Below are positions 18,224 to 25,496 of a stretch of 64,000 nucleotides of DNA, piece after piece. How positions within the stretch are numbered: the first letter of the stretch is position 1; each line of letters opens with the position of its first letter. The notes below the pieces were generated by a model. The model saw only the letters and a list, made by a program, of their open reading frames with translations, was not told the DNA's origin and made no database searches. The position numbers and the translations under genes were made by a program. This DNA comes from Chryseobacterium jejuense (GTDB taxonomy: Bacteria > Bacteroidota > Bacteroidia > Flavobacteriales > Weeksellaceae): NCBI RefSeq assembly GCF_017877355.1, contig NZ_JAGIPR010000002.1:372001-436000 (forward strand). Reading direction: 5' to 3'.

Positions 18224-19123
18224 ATGGCTAAATCTGTAGATGAGTTTAATAAGAAAAGGCTTCGGTCCAGCAATATTACAGTAGTGATAAGTATTGCCTT
18301 AGTGTTATTTTTGTTAGGGTTAATGGGGCTTATTTTAATTAATGCCCAGAAATATTCTGACTATATCAAAGAGCAGTTGGTGGTGAACGCCTACTTTGAT
18401 GAAAATTATGACGCTAAAGATTCTGTAAAAATTGCAAAAATGGAGGAAGAAACTTTTAAAAAGGTACAGACATTAGCTCCTGTAAAAAAAGCAACCTATA
18501 TTTCAAGAAGCATGGCCGCTACGGAAGCTAAGAAAAGTATGGGGATTGATAGTGATGCACTGTTTGAAGAAAATATCTTCCCATCATCTATTGAAATTGC
18601 TTTAAAACCTGAATACGTAGATCCTGCAAAAATTGATGAAGCAATCAAGGTAATAAAATCAGTTCCTGGTATCATTGATGTGAAGAATGACAGTACTTTG
18701 ATGGTAGATGTTTACAATAACCTGAGCAGAATCTTAAAATGGATTTTTGGATTTTCATTACTGTTCCTTGTATTGGCTGTAGTGCTAATCAACAACTCGA
18801 TCCGTCTGAAAATTTTCTCCAAGAGATTTATTATTAAAACCATGCAGTTGGTAGGAGCAAAAAGAAGATTTATTCTTAAGCCTTTTATCATTGAAGCAAT
18901 TGTTTTAGGTGCTATAGGTTCTTTAATCGGGCTTCTTGCTCTGGGAGGGGTTTGGTATTATTTCACAAGCCAGATCGGATCAGCTTTTGTACAGGACAAC
19001 AATCAGTATTTCTGGTTAGTAATCTTGGTGTTGGGAGTAGGAATTTTTATTTCTGTCTTAAGTACTATTTTTGCAACATGGAGATTCTTAAAATCAAACG
19101 TTGACGATTTATATTACTCTTAA
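18224..19123 (+). CDS. ftsX: Cell division protein FtsX (ABC transporter permease-like)
   Basis: The 299-residue protein has an N-terminal cytoplasmic tail, one membrane helix (VVISIALVLFLLGLMGLILI) and a periplasmic domain of about 110 residues (KEQLVVNAYFDENYDAK, TYISRSMAATEAK). Three C-terminal helices follow. FtsX with the ATPase FtsE regulates peptidoglycan hydrolases at the division site; ftsE is not adjacent here, which is common in Bacteroidota. It is first in a run with a DUF3098 gene (2-base gap), uppP, truB and rluF, which suggests a shared envelope and RNA-modification transcript. Confidence 0.93.
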   Translation: MAKSVDEFNKKRLRSSNITVVISIALVLFLLGLMGLILINAQKYSDYIKEQLVVNAYFDENYDAKDSVKIAKMEEETFKKVQTLAPVKKATYISRSMAATEAKKSMGIDSDALFEENIFPSSIEIALKPEYVDPAKIDEAIKVIKSVPGIIDVKNDSTLMVDVYNNLSRILKWIFGFSLLFLVLAVVLINNSIRLKIFSKRFIIKTMQLVGAKRRFILKPFIIEAIVLGAIGSLIGLLALGGVWYYFTSQIGSAFVQDNNQYFWLVILVLGVGIFISVLSTIFATWRFLKSNVDDLYYS

Positions 19124-19125
19124 AA

Positions 19126-19422
19126 ATGAGCAAAAAAACAAATAAATTTTCTGCTTCAGACTTCGGAAGTGAAGCAGAAGCACCACAGGAAAACACGTTC
19201 TATTTCGGACAGCAGAACTTTAAATGGATGCTGATAGGGCTGGCATTTATTGTGGTTGGATTTCTTTTGATGATGGGGCCTGATGCTAATACTGTAGATG
19301 GTAAACTTGATCCCAATTCATGGAATGACGATATCTTTTCTATCAGAAGGATCAGAATTGCTCCGTTATTTGTTGTGATAGGTTTTGTAATAGAAGTCTA
19401 CGCTATTTTAAAAAGAAAATAA
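19126..19422 (+). CDS. DUF3098 family membrane protein
   Basis: This 98-residue protein has a short soluble N-terminus (KFSASDFGSEAEAPQENTFY) and two transmembrane helices, WMLIGLAFIVVGFLLMMG and IAPLFVVIGFVIEVYAIL. They are joined by a loop with the segment DPNSWNDDIFSIRRIR. This is the standard DUF3098 arrangement found downstream of ftsX in Bacteroidota. It begins two bases after the ftsX stop codon and is almost certainly translationally linked. The role is unknown. Confidence 0.9.
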   Translation: MSKKTNKFSASDFGSEAEAPQENTFYFGQQNFKWMLIGLAFIVVGFLLMMGPDANTVDGKLDPNSWNDDIFSIRRIRIAPLFVVIGFVIEVYAILKRK

Positions 19423-19437
19423 ATAAAAATTTATATT

Positions 19438-19502
19438 TTGAGATTAAGAGATTAAGGTATTTAGAGTCCCGTACTTTAAATATCTCAATCTCTTAATCTT
19501 TT
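19438..19502. repeat. Imperfect palindromic element between the DUF3098 gene and uppP
   Basis: Left arm 19438-19467 and right arm 19473-19502 are 30-base imperfect inverted repeats around a five-base centre; the left arm begins TTGAGATTAAGAGATTAAGG. It lacks a T run on the plus strand that would terminate the operon cleanly. It looks like a dispersed palindromic element rather than a simple terminator, but could weaken read-through into uppP. Confidence 0.6.
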
Positions 19503-19520
19503 AATTTTTGTAAAAGAATT

Positions 19521-20339
19521 ATGGATATAATTAAAGCGATTATTATTGCTATCGTAGAGGGATTAACAGAATATCTTCCTATCTCATCTACAGCACATAT
19601 GGGATTCACTGCCAATTTATTGGGCATGCCCGATGATGAATTTCTAAAAATGTTTCAGGTGTCCATTCAGTTTGGAGCCATCTTATCAGTTGTAGTGGCT
19701 TATTGGAAGAAGTTTTTCGACTTGAAAAATATTCAGTTTTACTTTAAGCTGGCATTTGCCGTAGTTCCTGCATTGGTGTTGGGGTATTTATTCGATGATA
19801 AAATTGAAGCTGTTCTGGGGAATCAGATTGCTATTTCTTCTGTATTGGTTTTAGGAGGTGTTGTTTTATTATTTGCGGATAAATGGTTTAAAAATCCTAC
19901 TATTGATGATGAGAAAGGGATTACTATAAAAAAAGCAATTACCATAGGATTCTGGCAGTGTCTGGCTATGATGCCGGGAACAAGCCGTAGTGCTGCTTCC
20001 ATTATTGGTGGTATGGCACAAGGGCTTACCAGGAAAGCCGCTGCAGAATTCTCTTTCTTCCTTGCTGTACCTACTATGTTAGCCGTAACGGTGTATTCCG
20101 TTTTTGTAAAAACATGGGGAAAGGAAACTCCTAATCCTCAGAAGGGATATGAAATGATTATGGCTTCTCAGGATCACATTATGATTTTTGTAATTGGGAA
20201 CGTTGTGGCATTCATTGTAGCACTTATCGCGATCAAAGCATTCATTGGAGTGCTTAACAAATATGGTTTCAAACCTTGGGGATGGTACCGTATTTTCGTA
20301 GGAGTGGCTTTATTAATCTACTTTTATTTCTTTAAATAA
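19521..20339 (+). CDS. uppP: Undecaprenyl-diphosphatase (BacA type)
   Basis: The 272-residue integral membrane enzyme recycles undecaprenyl pyrophosphate to the monophosphate carrier used in peptidoglycan and O-antigen synthesis; it gives bacitracin resistance when overproduced. The catalytic motif EGLTEYLPISSTAH (Glu13, Glu17, His26) and the second motif MMPGTSRSAASI near residue 153 are intact. About eight hydrophobic segments are visible. It precedes truB by 20 bases. Confidence 0.96.
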   Translation: MDIIKAIIIAIVEGLTEYLPISSTAHMGFTANLLGMPDDEFLKMFQVSIQFGAILSVVVAYWKKFFDLKNIQFYFKLAFAVVPALVLGYLFDDKIEAVLGNQIAISSVLVLGGVVLLFADKWFKNPTIDDEKGITIKKAITIGFWQCLAMMPGTSRSAASIIGGMAQGLTRKAAAEFSFFLAVPTMLAVTVYSVFVKTWGKETPNPQKGYEMIMASQDHIMIFVIGNVVAFIVALIAIKAFIGVLNKYGFKPWGWYRIFVGVALLIYFYFFK

Positions 20340-20359
20340 AAAACATTCATCATCCATTC

Positions 20360-21064
20360 ATGACGGCGGAAGAACTGAAATCAGGATACATATTTTTATT
20401 GGATAAGCCTTTGGACTGGACTTCTTTCCAGGCTGTCAATAAAATGAAATATAAATTGAAAAGGGAGTTTGACCTTCCTAAAAAATTTAAAATAGGACAT
20501 GCAGGAACCCTGGACCCAAGAGCGACTGGACTTCTCATTGTTTGTTGCGGAAAATTCACCAAAAAGATTCCTGAAATTCAGGACGCGCCTAAAGAATATT
20601 GGACGGAGATCAAAATAGGAGTACAAACTGAATCCTATGATACTGAAAAACCGGAAATCCTTCAGCAGGATATTGCCCATATCACAGAGGAGCAGGTAAA
20701 AGAAGCTTTGGAAAAATTTGTTGGAGAGATTGAACAGAAACCACCGGTGTATTCTGCCATAAAGATTGATGGTGAAAGAGCCTATAATCTGGCAAGAGCA
20801 GGAGAGGAAGTGGAAATGAAATCCAGAAAAACTACGATTCATTATATCAATGATATTACAATAGACTTTCCTTTGATAAGTTTTACCGTTGGATGTTCAA
20901 AAGGAACTTATATCAGAAGTCTTGCCCATGATATTGGCCAGGAATTGGGAGTAGGAGCTTATTTGACACAATTGAGAAGAACGAAAATCGGAGATTATAA
21001 AATTGAAGATGCTACAGATCAGTTTTTAAGTAACGATTTTAGATTTTTAGCAAATGAAAAATGA
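20360..21064 (+). CDS. truB: tRNA pseudouridine(55) synthase
   Basis: The 234-residue enzyme makes pseudouridine 55 in the T-arm of tRNAs. It has the TruB N-terminal motif LLDKPLDWTSFQAVNKMK, the catalytic loop GHAGTLDPRATGLLIVC with Asp52, the KPPVYSAIKIDGERAYNLAR segment and the C-terminal GTYIRSLAHDIG. It lacks a PUA domain at the end, as short bacterial TruB proteins often do. It sits between uppP and rluF in the same orientation. Confidence 0.96.
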   Translation: MTAEELKSGYIFLLDKPLDWTSFQAVNKMKYKLKREFDLPKKFKIGHAGTLDPRATGLLIVCCGKFTKKIPEIQDAPKEYWTEIKIGVQTESYDTEKPEILQQDIAHITEEQVKEALEKFVGEIEQKPPVYSAIKIDGERAYNLARAGEEVEMKSRKTTIHYINDITIDFPLISFTVGCSKGTYIRSLAHDIGQELGVGAYLTQLRRTKIGDYKIEDATDQFLSNDFRFLANEK

Positions 21065-21085
21065 TATCAATTACGGTAGAAACTA

Positions 21086-21808
21086 ATGGAAAAGACACGT
21101 ATTAATAAATATTTATCAGAAGTAGGGTACTGTTCAAGAAGAGCAGCAGATAAGCTGTTGGAAGAAGGAAGAATTAAGATTAACGGGAAGATTCCTGAAT
21201 TGGGAACCAAAGTTTCCGATGATGACCTCGTGGAAGTAGATGGAAAACCTATCAGAGAGCCACAGGAAAAACCTGTTTATATTGCTTTCAATAAACCTGT
21301 AGGAATTGTATGTACTACAGATACAAAACGTGAAAAGAATAATATTGTAGACTATATCAATCACCCAAAAAGGATTTTCCCGATCGGAAGGCTGGATAAA
21401 CCCAGTGAAGGGCTTATTCTTTTAACCAGTGATGGTGATATTGTAAATAAAATCTTGCGTGCAAGAAACAATCACGAAAAAGAGTATATCGTAAGAGTAG
21501 ATAAGCCCCTTAATCCGAGATTTCTTGAAAAAATGAGAAATGGAGTGCCTATCCTGGATACCGTGACTAAAAAATGTGAGGTGGAAAAGATTGATGATAT
21601 GAATTTCAGAATTATTCTTACCCAAGGATTAAACAGACAAATCCGTAGAATGTGTGAATACCTTGGCTACGAAGTAAAAAAACTGAAAAGAATTCGTATC
21701 ATGAATATCAAACTTGATCTCCCAATCGGAAAATGGAGAGACTTAACAGAGGATGAGCTGAAGTCATTAAACACTTTGCTCACAGATTCAAGTAAAACAA
21801 TCGATTAA
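21086..21808 (+). CDS. rluF: 23S rRNA pseudouridine synthase, RluF-like
   Basis: The 240-residue protein has an N-terminal S4 RNA-binding domain ([20 protein letters not shown]) and the RsuA/RluB/E/F catalytic core. Landmarks are [32 protein letters not shown] with catalytic Asp104, [11 protein letters not shown] and the C-terminal [20 protein letters not shown]. The latter resembles RluF, which modifies U2604, more than RsuA or RluB. The exact uridine target is inferred from family resemblance. It closes the ftsX-rluF run and is followed by a terminator. Confidence 0.88.
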   Translation: MEKTRINKYLSEVGYCSRRAADKLLEEGRIKINGKIPELGTKVSDDDLVEVDGKPIREPQEKPVYIAFNKPVGIVCTTDTKREKNNIVDYINHPKRIFPIGRLDKPSEGLILLTSDGDIVNKILRARNNHEKEYIVRVDKPLNPRFLEKMRNGVPILDTVTKKCEVEKIDDMNFRIILTQGLNRQIRRMCEYLGYEVKKLKRIRIMNIKLDLPIGKWRDLTEDELKSLNTLLTDSSKTID

Positions 21809-21835
21809 GATTATATAATTAATAAGCTATAAATG

Positions 21836-21868
21836 ATAAGTAGGAAGTATTTTCCTACTTATTTTTTT
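21836..21868 (+). terminator. Terminator after rluF
   Basis: ATAAGTAGGAA and TTCCTACTTAT form a perfect stem with a five-base loop and a T run. Confidence 0.85.
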
Positions 21869-21874
21869 GGGACG

Positions 21875-22038
21875 TATATACAAATTTTCATGATGCTTAT
21901 TATTTAGTTAGTATGTACTGTCATTGACTACGTCGGCATAATATTCATCAACTAAAAGGAGATAATCTTCGATTTCTGACGAAGGAAGAATCTCATCTAT
22001 GACTTAGATTGAATGACAATGGTGTAAAATTGTATATA
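21875..22038. mobile_element. MITE-like element, copy 1 (degenerate)
   Basis: The ends TATATACAAATTTTCA and GTAAAATTGTATATA are inverted repeats. The interior contains TCTGACGAAGGAAGAATCTC and CTTAGATT, also found in the element at 39667-39780, but the second arm of the inner palindrome has decayed (ATTGAATGACA). It fills the spacer between rluF and the beta-propeller gene. No coding sequence is inside it. Confidence 0.55.
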
Positions 22039-22213
22039 AATACCTTTTTTAGTATCTGTTGTTATTAATAGGCTCCTTCTTGTACAGAAATAACAATTGG
22101 AAAGAAGGTTAAGTAATTAATGTTTATGAAATTCACAAATAAGTGTAATATTTTCAATTTTTTATTGAAATTGTATTATATTTATAACATGAATAACTAG
22201 ATAACTGAAAATC

Positions 22214-23437
22214 ATGAAATTAAAATTTAACCAAGTTCCCCTATTTATCATTATTTTGATGATATTTTCTAATTGTCAACATGAAAATCATCCAGAGATT
22301 CCACACGACACTGCTTTTTTTATTGATTATAGAAGTTTAACAGGCCAGTCAGATGGTATAGCGGTGATAGAGCTTGATCCTGAAGCTCCCGATTTTGGAA
22401 ATATTAGTAATAAACTTGAGTTAGGTATTGGTGTTCTGCCTCATCATCTTTATTACAATCAGAACAAAAACAAATTGTATACAACGGCTTTGGGAGGCAG
22501 CTATCTTTATGAAATAAAAACAGAAAAAGATAAAATAGGACAGCCCAAATTAGTAAGTGCAACACCTATTGATACTGGAGAGAATACAGTGGGAGAAAAT
22601 TTATTCTTCACCAATGACGGAAGATTCTTTATGACCTTTATGGGTGGAGCAGGAGGCCTAAAGGATGGAAGTGTAGGTGTTTTTAATGCTAATAATAATC
22701 AACTTATCAAAACCATCAAAGCTCCAATTCAAGACAATCCCAATAAATTTATTATGTATCCACATGGTATTTCTGTGAATGAAGAAAAAGGGCTCATGAT
22801 GGTAACCTCTACCATTCACCCTGATCTTACCAGTGGTTTTGGAAACACCTGTACCTTAATAGATCTGAATACTTATGAATTAAAAGAAACCTATCAGGTT
22901 GCAGACTCACCAACGGATTTATCCAGCCCTGTCGAAGTTTTATTGCTTCGTGGAAAATTTCCACAATATGCCCTTGCCACAACAATGCTTGGAGGTGATA
23001 TCTGGATTGCTCCATACAATGCTGCCACTAAGAAATATGATGCTTTTACCAAAATATTTGATGGAAGTACCCAAGGATTAGGCTGGACGCTCGAAATGTA
23101 CATTGATGATAACAACAGACTCTATGTAAGTTTTGCAGATCCTGGAAAAGTTCTGGTCTTTGATATCAGTAATCTTCCGCAACTAAAACTTTTAAAAACC
23201 CTTACCGCAGATAAAGGAGCACATCACATGGTTTTCTTTAAAACTAAAAAAGGAAAAGAAGTGGTAGCAGTACAAAATAACCTGCTTGATATTCCTAACT
23301 TAAATTCCGGTACCATTAGTGTTATTGAAATTGCAACCGGAAAAACCCTTGGGACAGTTAATTTACGTTCCAAATATGGAATACTTCCTGAATCAATTGA
23401 AGGAACTAATGGTCCTAGTAATTATATGCATCACTAA
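22214..23437 (+). CDS. Beta-propeller lipoprotein, weakly similar to selenium-binding-protein / YVTN-type folds
   Basis: The 407-residue protein has a lipoprotein signal (LIIILMIFSNCQ-like, Cys21). The mature chain is a run of short beta-rich repeats with FFTNDGRFFMTFMGG, HGISVNEEKGLMMVTS, NRLYVSFADPGKVLVFDI and GTISVIEIATGKTLG, typical of seven-bladed propellers. The HGI motif and the His-rich terminus (NYMHH) recall the SBP56 / methanethiol-oxidase family, but Cys and other ligands cannot be confirmed by eye. It is flanked by a decayed repeat upstream and a terminator downstream. Confidence 0.65.
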   Translation: MKLKFNQVPLFIIILMIFSNCQHENHPEIPHDTAFFIDYRSLTGQSDGIAVIELDPEAPDFGNISNKLELGIGVLPHHLYYNQNKNKLYTTALGGSYLYEIKTEKDKIGQPKLVSATPIDTGENTVGENLFFTNDGRFFMTFMGGAGGLKDGSVGVFNANNNQLIKTIKAPIQDNPNKFIMYPHGISVNEEKGLMMVTSTIHPDLTSGFGNTCTLIDLNTYELKETYQVADSPTDLSSPVEVLLLRGKFPQYALATTMLGGDIWIAPYNAATKKYDAFTKIFDGSTQGLGWTLEMYIDDNNRLYVSFADPGKVLVFDISNLPQLKLLKTLTADKGAHHMVFFKTKKGKEVVAVQNNLLDIPNLNSGTISVIEIATGKTLGTVNLRSKYGILPESIEGTNGPSNYMHH

Positions 23438-23460
23438 AATATAAACCAATGTTTCAGATT

Positions 23461-23501
23461 AGAACTCTCCAAAATAGTAGTACTTGTTTTGGGGAGTTCT
23501 T
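23461..23501 (+). terminator. Terminator after the beta-propeller gene
   Basis: AGAACTCTCCAAAA and TTTTGGGGAGTTCTT form a stem with a short loop, ending in a T-rich stretch. Confidence 0.75.
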
Positions 23502-23535
23502 ATTTGTTGATATGATATGTTTACTCAATACCATA

Positions 23536-24819
23536 TTATTTTAAATACAACTTCATCCTTTCTTCATATTCAGGTTTTAATTTCAGAAACTTTAGAATTT
23601 TCTTATCATCAGGATAAGTTGTCCGGTAGAATATGATTTTATCTGCGGAATATTTGAAATAGGGATGATCTTTAAGCCAATCTTCAGGAGCATCTGTTAA
23701 TGTATATTTAGGAACATTGGAGGTATCCAATGGAGCAATGGATATTAATTTTTGAACCAATTCTTTATCAATATTATAAGTATCCAGAATCTGCTGTTTA
23801 TTAACAAAACCCCTTAGCTTTTTTCTAAAGCCAATCATAGAACCGGCACTTTTTTCATCCAACCCAAATTCTATAAGCTGTTTGAACGTAATAGTGTTGA
23901 GATCTGTTTTTGAAAAATCCGTTTTTTCCTGCTGTATTTCCACTTTCTTTATAGTCTCGGGATTGAGTTTAATAAAAGGTCTCATCTCCTGAAACTTTTC
24001 TGCAGAAATGACAAAGCATTTTTGAATGTCATCCATGTTTTTAAAACTGCCATGAAGATTTTTATCGCGGTAATTGACGATAGTCTGAGCTTGTTTATCT
24101 GAAAAACCAAATGCTTTCCACCCTTCAACATCAAGGCGGTTCGGATCAAAAGTATAATATTGTACCTTTATCTTATCAGGATAATTGAAGCCGGAAGTCT
24201 TAAAATTTTCAGGAGTTTTTGAGGGTAACAGTAGATAAGGTTTCAGTTTATTGTAATTTTCCTGAGAAATGATAAAACATTCTTTGAATTTCTCCTTACT
24301 GATAAAGCTGCCACCCAAATAATTTTTATACTTTATAATAGCTTCGGCCTGCCTTTCACTGAATCCCATTTTGATCCAGTCATGGGAAGTTTTGAGATCA
24401 GGATTGAAGTTTCCGGAAACTATAATTTCTTTCTTTTCAAAGTTGTTAATACATTTTGAATTATCCTTTGCAGAAACCTCAGGAAGTAGAATGAAAGGTT
24501 TTATTTCTTCAAATTTTTCATCAGAAATAGCATAGCATTTTTTTAGCTGCTCTTTGGATGTAAAAGCTCCGCCTACAATATCTTTATATTTAAGAATAGT
24601 AGATACCTGTTTTTCAGAAAAACCAAGCTTTTGCCACCTTTCCGGAGTTAAAATATTCGGATTAAAATCTGTTAGGTTAGCAGTAACTGAGGTGCCGGCA
24701 ATAAATTTTATATCAGGAAAAGGTTCTTTATTCCTGCTTGTATATTGCTGAAAAGCCAATAGAATAGTCAGTAAAATGACCATAAAAGCCAGTTTTTGGT
24801 AATAGTTTTTTCTCATCAT
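23536..24819 (-). CDS. Membrane-anchored protein with four helix-hairpin-helix (ComEA-like) repeats
   Basis: From ATG at 24817-24819 the protein has about 427 residues. The first ~25 residues form a membrane anchor (LAFMVILLTILLAFQQY). Four ComEA-type repeats follow at roughly 50-112, 143-205, 228-292 and 310-372. The first three share the pattern FNPN..T.E.W..LGFS.KQ...I..YK...GG.F.SKE.LKKC; the fourth (TDLNTITFKQLIEFGLDEK) is diverged. A C-terminal segment of about 55 residues is unique. Helix-hairpin-helix proteins of this type often bind DNA in natural transformation, but this is inference only. Upstream in-frame start codons exist but would place charged residues before the anchor. Confidence 0.8.
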   Translation of the reverse strand: MMRKNYYQKLAFMVILLTILLAFQQYTSRNKEPFPDIKFIAGTSVTANLTDFNPNILTPERWQKLGFSEKQVSTILKYKDIVGGAFTSKEQLKKCYAISDEKFEEIKPFILLPEVSAKDNSKCINNFEKKEIIVSGNFNPDLKTSHDWIKMGFSERQAEAIIKYKNYLGGSFISKEKFKECFIISQENYNKLKPYLLLPSKTPENFKTSGFNYPDKIKVQYYTFDPNRLDVEGWKAFGFSDKQAQTIVNYRDKNLHGSFKNMDDIQKCFVISAEKFQEMRPFIKLNPETIKKVEIQQEKTDFSKTDLNTITFKQLIEFGLDEKSAGSMIGFRKKLRGFVNKQQILDTYNIDKELVQKLISIAPLDTSNVPKYTLTDAPEDWLKDHPYFKYSADKIIFYRTTYPDDKKILKFLKLKPEYEERMKLYLK

Positions 24820-24970
24820 ATGTATAATGTATAAACATATTGATAAAAACCATGCATGGCAATGCCGAGGGTTGAAATGCTTGATATTAGAATACAAAAA
24901 ATTGTAATCTGTTAAAAATTAATCCCTTGTATTCTTTGGCGTAGAATGATTTAAAGAAAAGTTGAAGAGG

Positions 24971-25315
24971 TTATTCAGTGTCTCTATCACCTAATGATTC
25001 TTTCAGCTTTAAAAGCTCTGCTTTTACAAACTCAAGGCGGTCAATAATGGTGATGGTTTCTGAAATTTTACTATTGGTAGTCAAGGCAACACGGGCTCCA
25101 TCCAATGTATATCCTTTTTCTTTTACCAAATGATAGATCATCTGTAGGTTCTTGATGTCCTCAGGAGTGAAGTAGCGATTTCCTTTTTTATTCTTTTTAG
25201 GTTTGATGATAGGAAATTCCTGTTCCCAATAGCGTATTAATGAAGTGTTTACATCGAATGCCTTAGCGACTTCTCCTATGGAGTAATACAGTTTATCAGG
25301 TAAGTTTATTTTCAT
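24971..25315 (-). CDS. MerR family transcriptional regulator
   Basis: The 114-residue protein carries an N-terminal MerR winged helix: YYSIGEVAKAFDVNTSLIRYWEQEFP followed by NRYFTPEDIKNLQMIYHLVKEKGYTLDGAR. A C-terminal coiled-coil stretch for dimerisation (RLEFVKAELLKLKESLGD) completes it. No metal-binding Cys set is visible. The start at 25313-25315 is chosen because the longer alternative (25336) falls inside the promoter -7 element. The gene precedes and is transcribed away from the metalloprotease gene. The inducer is unknown. Confidence 0.9.
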   Translation of the reverse strand: MKINLPDKLYYSIGEVAKAFDVNTSLIRYWEQEFPIIKPKKNKKGNRYFTPEDIKNLQMIYHLVKEKGYTLDGARVALTTNSKISETITIIDRLEFVKAELLKLKESLGDRDTE

Positions 25316-25333
25316 TTTACAGCTCCTAAACTT

Positions 25334-25366
25334 CAAAGATAAAAATTTTTTAAAGTTTTATCCAAA
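25334..25366 (-). promoter_or_regulatory. Promoter of the MerR gene
   Basis: On the minus strand TTTG (25363-25366) and TATCTTTG (25334-25341) are separated by 21 bases, an excellent Bacteroidota promoter. It places the transcript start near 25328, which supports translation from 25315. Confidence 0.7.
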
Positions 25367-25496
25367 TATATCTTGCAAAGTCCTGTGATAACCCGATTTT
25401 TTAATCAATAAATAAAATATCATTGTTTCGTGAAAAAAAATATAAGAGGAATGATATTTTTTATAACTTAGTGAAACACAAAAACCTACAATGATT

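Noticed and set aside
20396..20842. A 148-codon open frame on the minus strand inside truB
   Set aside because: It lies wholly within truB, has Phe/Ser-rich composition and no motif; truB is certain.
25316..25336. Longer start for the MerR gene
   Set aside because: The ATG at 25336 is inside the promoter -7 element TATCTTTG.
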